This document shows positions 59,391 to 64,000 of a stretch of 64,000 nucleotides of DNA, piece after piece. The notes beneath the pieces were generated by a model. The model was not told where the DNA came from. It did no database searches and saw only the letters and a list, made by a program, of their open reading frames with translations. Position numbers and translations under genes: made by a program. The DNA is taken from the NCBI GenBank assembly GCA_018907035.1, contig JACCIC010000015.1, positions 2,296,001-2,360,000 on the forward strand, given 5' to 3'. This DNA comes from Sycobia sp. Sy_11. Taxonomy: Eukaryota > Arthropoda > Insecta > Hymenoptera > Epichrysomallidae. Within the stretch, counting starts at the first letter, position 1. Every line of letters begins with the position of its first letter.

Positions 59391-62300
59391 GAAGCATCAT
59401 CTAGATTTAAATCAACAAAGGACATTATATTTAAATTTTCGTCATATATAACTGTTAATAGTGTAAAACAATATGATTCGAAACAGTTCAGTAGTGTCTA
59501 TCTAACATAAGAAAAGTTTATGCTTTTTAAATTATTATTTAACCTGAATGCTTAATGATTACTCAAAATATGAATTTACAAATACACATGATACATGTTG
59601 ATATTCTCAACATAATAAAGTCTATGAATGTAGGCCAATAATAACAATTACGAAAAATATATTACAGAAATTGAAATTATTACATAAAGAAAACACGACA
59701 AGAATATTTGGCACTATAACTAAACTAAAATGAAACCGTATATGCACAGATACAAAAAGATTAACAAAATATATCGAATAAAACATTACGTATTGTAAAA
59801 CAACTCGGCTACCAAATTTAAATGCCAAAATTAAATGTTAATCGTGCAACTTTGAATAGGGCACAAAAATTACACTCAAATACTTTTTAATGATAATAAA
59901 GCAAAATGGGAATACTGCAAAGAAGACATAATATAAAATAAAAAGTATCATATTAGATTATCCCTTATATGAAAATGAAAGATGGAAAAAGATAGATATT
60001 AATAGAAAGTATTTTGCAATATTAAACAACGTAAAGCAATATGAATTTTAAGTACCAAACCAACCATAAAATAATAGCAATGGTTTCGTTCATATAAATC
60101 CATCCAAATTAGTAAATTGATAAATAAACAAGCCGAAAAAATTAACTGTCCGCGAGATACGGACTTTACCAACTTGTCGCATTGAAATACTACCTTTTTT
60201 TAAACGGCCACTGCGATACTACACCTTTCCTAATCAGTCGCTCAAATACTACAATTTTATTTGGGAGCGACAATACATCAAAACTTAGTTAATGAATTCC
60301 ATGGTATTATTATTTTGTCCTATATTAAAACAAGATACTATTATAATTAATAATAAATAAAAAGCCCCACGTTCTTATGACTAATAATATGAATTTTGTC
60401 AAAATATTAAAAGTAATTGTGAAAGAACGTCGTATATATTAAATTGTACTTTTCATCTATCGAATTGACCTATTTGTATGGTAAGCTGATACACGAATGG
60501 AATTTTTATGGTCATTATTAATATCTGCATTGCTAACGGCTTCAAGTATTTCCATAATATACAAATCGTAATAATACTGATATTCTTGGCTCGCATACAA
60601 AATATCATGATATACAAGTAAATGGGTTAAGTAAAGAAAAATAAAGTGTAAATAGTTTACAAGAAATAAGTAAAGTCACGTATATGTCGTACAGTTAAAA
60701 ATAACAAAGAAAAACTAAACATTTATTATTTCTAAATATATACAAATCATAAAGCTACAGTCCTTTAAAAATTAATACATCTCTTCATTTTGAGTATGCC
60801 ACCTAAAAGGATAGACAGTAATAAGTCCGCTACAGATTTCAAATTTATAAACGACTTTTGAATTTCATATAACTATATTTTAACTTCGAATTATCTTATA
60901 GAGATATTTATATAAACATTCAAAACAATCTTTAAGGACTTATAACAAAAAAGGATTAGAAACGGAGTGATTGGTCTTAGTATATTTAATTAACATTATT
61001 TTAAAGTATTTGACAATTGTTTAAACAGTTTTTAAATATTTTTGCAATAGTTGGCAATAATTCTGCAATATTCATAAATATGCTGAAATACAAAAATGTT
61101 ATACAATTTTTTTTAAATCTTTTGAAAAATTGAAAAATATAGATTATCTATATTTCTAAATAAAAGTCTTTATGGAATTATTAACGAACAGACAACAAGG
61201 ATTCTTGCCGTTTTCTCTACATTGAGCAATCTTTCTTTAAGCGAACCTGCCACTTTTATTTGTTCACATTTTCGTTAATATAATGAGCAAGCGACGAAAA
61301 AGCTAATGAGTACAGAATGAAGAACAAGTTCACTAGATAGTTGTGAGTAATTTTTATTGAAATAATTTATAGTAATATTTTATAAATATTATCAAAGATT
61401 TTTGTAAATTTTCCTGACATTTCTGGAAAATTTGTTATTAACTTTATTGAAATATTTTATATTTTAATGTTTTATAACAGTTTTTAAAAATATAGAAAAT
61501 ATTTTATGCAAACATTTTCTAACTCTTTTAAAACGTTGTGTGTCAAATATTTAAAAAAAAAATGCCCTAAAAATAATTTAGGAATATTTTTACGAAATAC
61601 TTTAAAAACAAACATTAACTGGGACCTTATAATGAAGGTCGCATAAAGTAAAGGAAATAATGATTCCACGGAAAACATGACTATTTATACTCAATACAGT
61701 TACAATTACAATCACTAGAAGTACAAGCTTTTCAAAATATTTTTGTAAATATGTTGTTAAAATTTTCTAAAGTGTATCATATCTGTTGGAGGTCTACAAC
61801 GTATTTTCGAACGAATTATGTATAAATTATGACGTCAGTATACTTATGTTGATTAATAGAGTAGAATACGAAGTTAATCTTTTTTGCAAATAATACTAAA
61901 ATTAACTTTTGCTGTTCATAGTTTCAAGGGTTATATAGATTCTCTTTGTTACATAGCAAAAATATTTTTAAAATTTGTAATTATATAAAAATATATTAAT
62001 CAGATCATATCAACGTTATCACAGCTAGTGTTATGAACTTTACCGATTAATTGACTAAGATATATTAAGTTAAAACATTTTTCAAAAGATAAAATTAGGG
62101 AAGGGCATGGTGCAAATATTAATGCATTAAAATTAATATCTTCTTCATATTGAAAACTATTCATTAAGATTAATCAGTATATGAATACGTCGAGGCCTAT
62201 CGTCCACGTATTTAATTCTAGTACGAATTATTTTTTTAGATTTTTTTTACGTACAGTGAACAGGAATCTGTATAATTATAACGAAATAATGAAATAAGTA

Positions 62301-62870
62301 TCGTAATAAATTTAATGGATTGACATACAACATCAGTGAAAATTATTAAACATAATAAGTACTATTGATATTATATAATATTGTTGACTCTTTTTAAAAG
62401 ACTGAATGATCATTAAAAAAATCTTAATAACATACTATTCTATGGCTGATCTTCTATTTATAGATTTCTATTAATGAACCAAGTAATTACCAGTAAATAA
62501 CAGATATAAAGAATTAATCATATTTTCTAGTTTTATAGACAAATTAGTGTGGCATATACGCGTATGCACGTATGCACACGTGTATGTCACTTATTTGAAA
62601 GCATCTATTTAAAAAAGAAAACAAAATTTTCAAAATTTTTTAAAGAGCAAAGGAAAAAATATTTCTTTCAATTTGAACTTGTTTCATATAGCCCAAATAT
62701 AACGAGTTTATCTTGTTCAGTCTCGAATAATCTATCTTTTATTTAATTCTCCTTTTTTCATCGACTGATTTGCTTTATAAATTGTGAAATATTTTCTATG
62801 TACGAAAACTGTATTTACACTGCTTCGACACCTTTTTTTGCACTTAGAGTTCAATTTCTTTTAGTAAATA
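59391..62870. other. AT-rich intergenic stretch
   Basis: No exon, RNA gene or long repeat recognised in about 3.5 kb. Open frames are short and AT-driven. Confidence 0.5.
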
Positions 62871-63404
62871 TTACACTCTATTATTTAATGCTCTGTCATC
62901 TTCATTCTTATTATTCTTATTCAATTCTGATGCTATAGCAGTGGTTGATTCAATAAAAATACTTTTTTGGAAGAGATCATATTTCACTAAATCATTTTTT
63001 TTTAAATATTTTTCTTGAATCAATTCACGTGGTTTACTTCTCCATGTAAGTAGACATGCTGCTACATGTCTATTTGAGGCAGGGTTTCTGATACAGTGAT
63101 AATATAAAATATTAAGGCCACAATGTGTTTACACTTACCACTTTCATTATAAATGCAATTACAGAAAGCTTTTACTATAATAAGTGTCTGAAAGAATCAA
63201 TCGGAAAATTTTTCTATTATTCAGTAAATTAACTTATAATTGAAACATTACAATCACTGAAACTTTCATGAAAAAACAAACATCGTATCATCGACACCCT
63301 TATAGATAACTTACGTGTTTTGCCATAACTAATTTTTTTCCTTTGGAGTTGAAATAAATATTTTGATATATTTTTTGAAATCCAATCCTAATAATAATAT
63401 CCAT
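62871..63404 (-). CDS. small uncharacterised protein gene, three exons
   Basis: Proposed minus-strand exons: 63404-63315 (30 codons from ATG; MDIIIRIGFQKIYQNIYF …, donor CAC|GTAAGT), 63187-63139 (acceptor TTCTTTCAG, TLIIVKAFCNCIYNES, donor GTG|GTAAGTG) and 63061-62871 (acceptor ATGTAG; AACLLTWRSKPRELIQEKYL … to TAA). Phases join and give about 110 aa. The last exon has clear coding character (Lys/Glu/Leu-rich, ends NNKNEDDRALNNRV). Its acceptor is uncertain: a better-looking acceptor 26 bases upstream (GTATCAG) would make a 51-base intron and end the protein after ETLPQIDM. A second ATG (MAKHTLII) is possible. No signal peptide or membrane span is obvious; I do not recognise the family. Confidence 0.45.
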
Positions 63405-63824
63405 TAGCAGTGAACACAAATGGTTGAACCATTTTCATTTTAATATAAAAATATTAGAAATCCTAATACAAAATTAAAAATTTTGAACATAAACTGCAAT
63501 TTCATTTACTCTAGTTATTCAATTGTAAACATTTTGCATAACATCGCTGATATTAAAGATATTTATAAATGGACAGACAAAATAAAGCGTGCTACTCTGA
63601 CACACAGTGAGCTACTATTTTGCTTCTTGCAATATTCGCAAATAAATTGCTGAAGACAAGAAAACTGAAAATAGGCTAGATATATTGCCGTGACAAACTC
63701 CGAGCAAGCCGATGCTGTTATGAAATGGCACATCAAAAGACTGCAAAAACTTAGTTGACAAGTTAGTTCAGTATGTAAAATGCAGTTAGCAAGGACATAA
63801 AATTATGAAACCAACAATAAGGAA
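63405..63824. promoter_or_regulatory. interval between divergent gene starts at the right edge
   Basis: 420 bases between the proposed starts of the small minus-strand gene and a plus-strand first exon. The middle part (about 63590-63760) is less AT-rich. No specific element was recognised. Confidence 0.3.
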
Positions 63825-63885
63825 ATGACAATGCAGTTTGAAGAAACGATCGTTAATGACTACGGCTCTTCAATTAAAATTCCAA
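63825..63885 (+). CDS. possible first coding exon of a plus-strand gene leaving the window
   Basis: ATG at 63825 opens MTMQFEETIVNDYGSSIKIP and ends at a good donor (CCAA|GTAAGG) after 20 codons plus one base. Composition is more coding-like than the flanks. The rest would lie beyond the window, so the product is unknown. Confidence 0.35.
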
Positions 63886-64000
63886 GTAAGGTATTTAAAT
63901 GAGACAAAAATATTTACCGATTTACCAAATTATACAGATTTTATTCTTTAATTAAACTTTAACCACTACAAAATAGAACAAAATCTTTTGTTTCATACAA

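Noticed and set aside
1..64000. CRISPR arrays, bacterial operons or prophage
   Set aside because: The window is intron-containing eukaryotic DNA; no regularly spaced direct repeats or polycistronic gene blocks are present.

Overview
This is AT-rich insect nuclear DNA, most likely hymenopteran. The lineage is inferred from short GT-AG introns of about 50-150 bases mixed with very long ones, CpG-rich promoter islands in a background of roughly 70-75% AT, dense dinucleotide microsatellites and several mariner copies; no marker gene settles it. Genes were rebuilt exon by exon by requiring splice sites, matching intron phases and continuity with known protein families.

Layout. 1-6.6 kb: a decayed mariner copy and gene-poor AT-rich DNA. 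7.05-22.2 kb, minus strand: the cytokinesis RhoGEF ECT2 (pebble in Drosophila), BRCT-BRCT-DH-PH, about 887 aa in 14 coding exons. The intron splitting BRCT2 holds an unexplained 407-codon open exon with an acceptor in matching phase, and the C-terminus has two possible endings. 22.2-28.5 kb: the CpG-rich, microsatellite-rich upstream region of ECT2. About 30.0-30.7 kb: a second decayed mariner copy. 31.5-34.6 kb, minus: WDR12 (PeBoW complex, 60S assembly), 422 aa in 9 exons. 35.25-54.88 kb, plus: WDR75 (Utp17/UTP-A, 40S assembly and pre-rRNA transcription), 857 aa in 15 exons. The two ribosome-biogenesis genes are divergent, with 623 bases between start codons and a canonical CACGTG E-box in that interval, so a shared promoter is likely.

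Intron 13 of WDR75 is 14.2 kb. It contains the first coding exon of an antisense gene for a small secreted peptide (clear signal peptide, TATA plus initiator promoter), a mariner C-terminal fragment, three long imperfect inverted-repeat (foldback) elements, an inverted degenerate minisatellite and two unexplained GC-rich patches. 56.3-57.6 kb, minus: an EcKinase/CHK-like kinase (EcKL family), 422 aa, with an unexpected hydrophobic N-terminus. 58.14-59.39 kb: a full-length but inactivated mariner with both terminal inverted repeats and TA flanks. At the right edge, a small uncharacterised minus-strand gene (62.87-63.40 kb) faces a possible first exon of a plus-strand gene (63.83 kb).

Functional reading: ECT2 (cell division) and WDR12/WDR75 (ribosome production) are housekeeping growth genes. 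The EcKL kinase and the secreted peptide are accessory-type genes. The remainder is intron, intergenic DNA and old transposon material.
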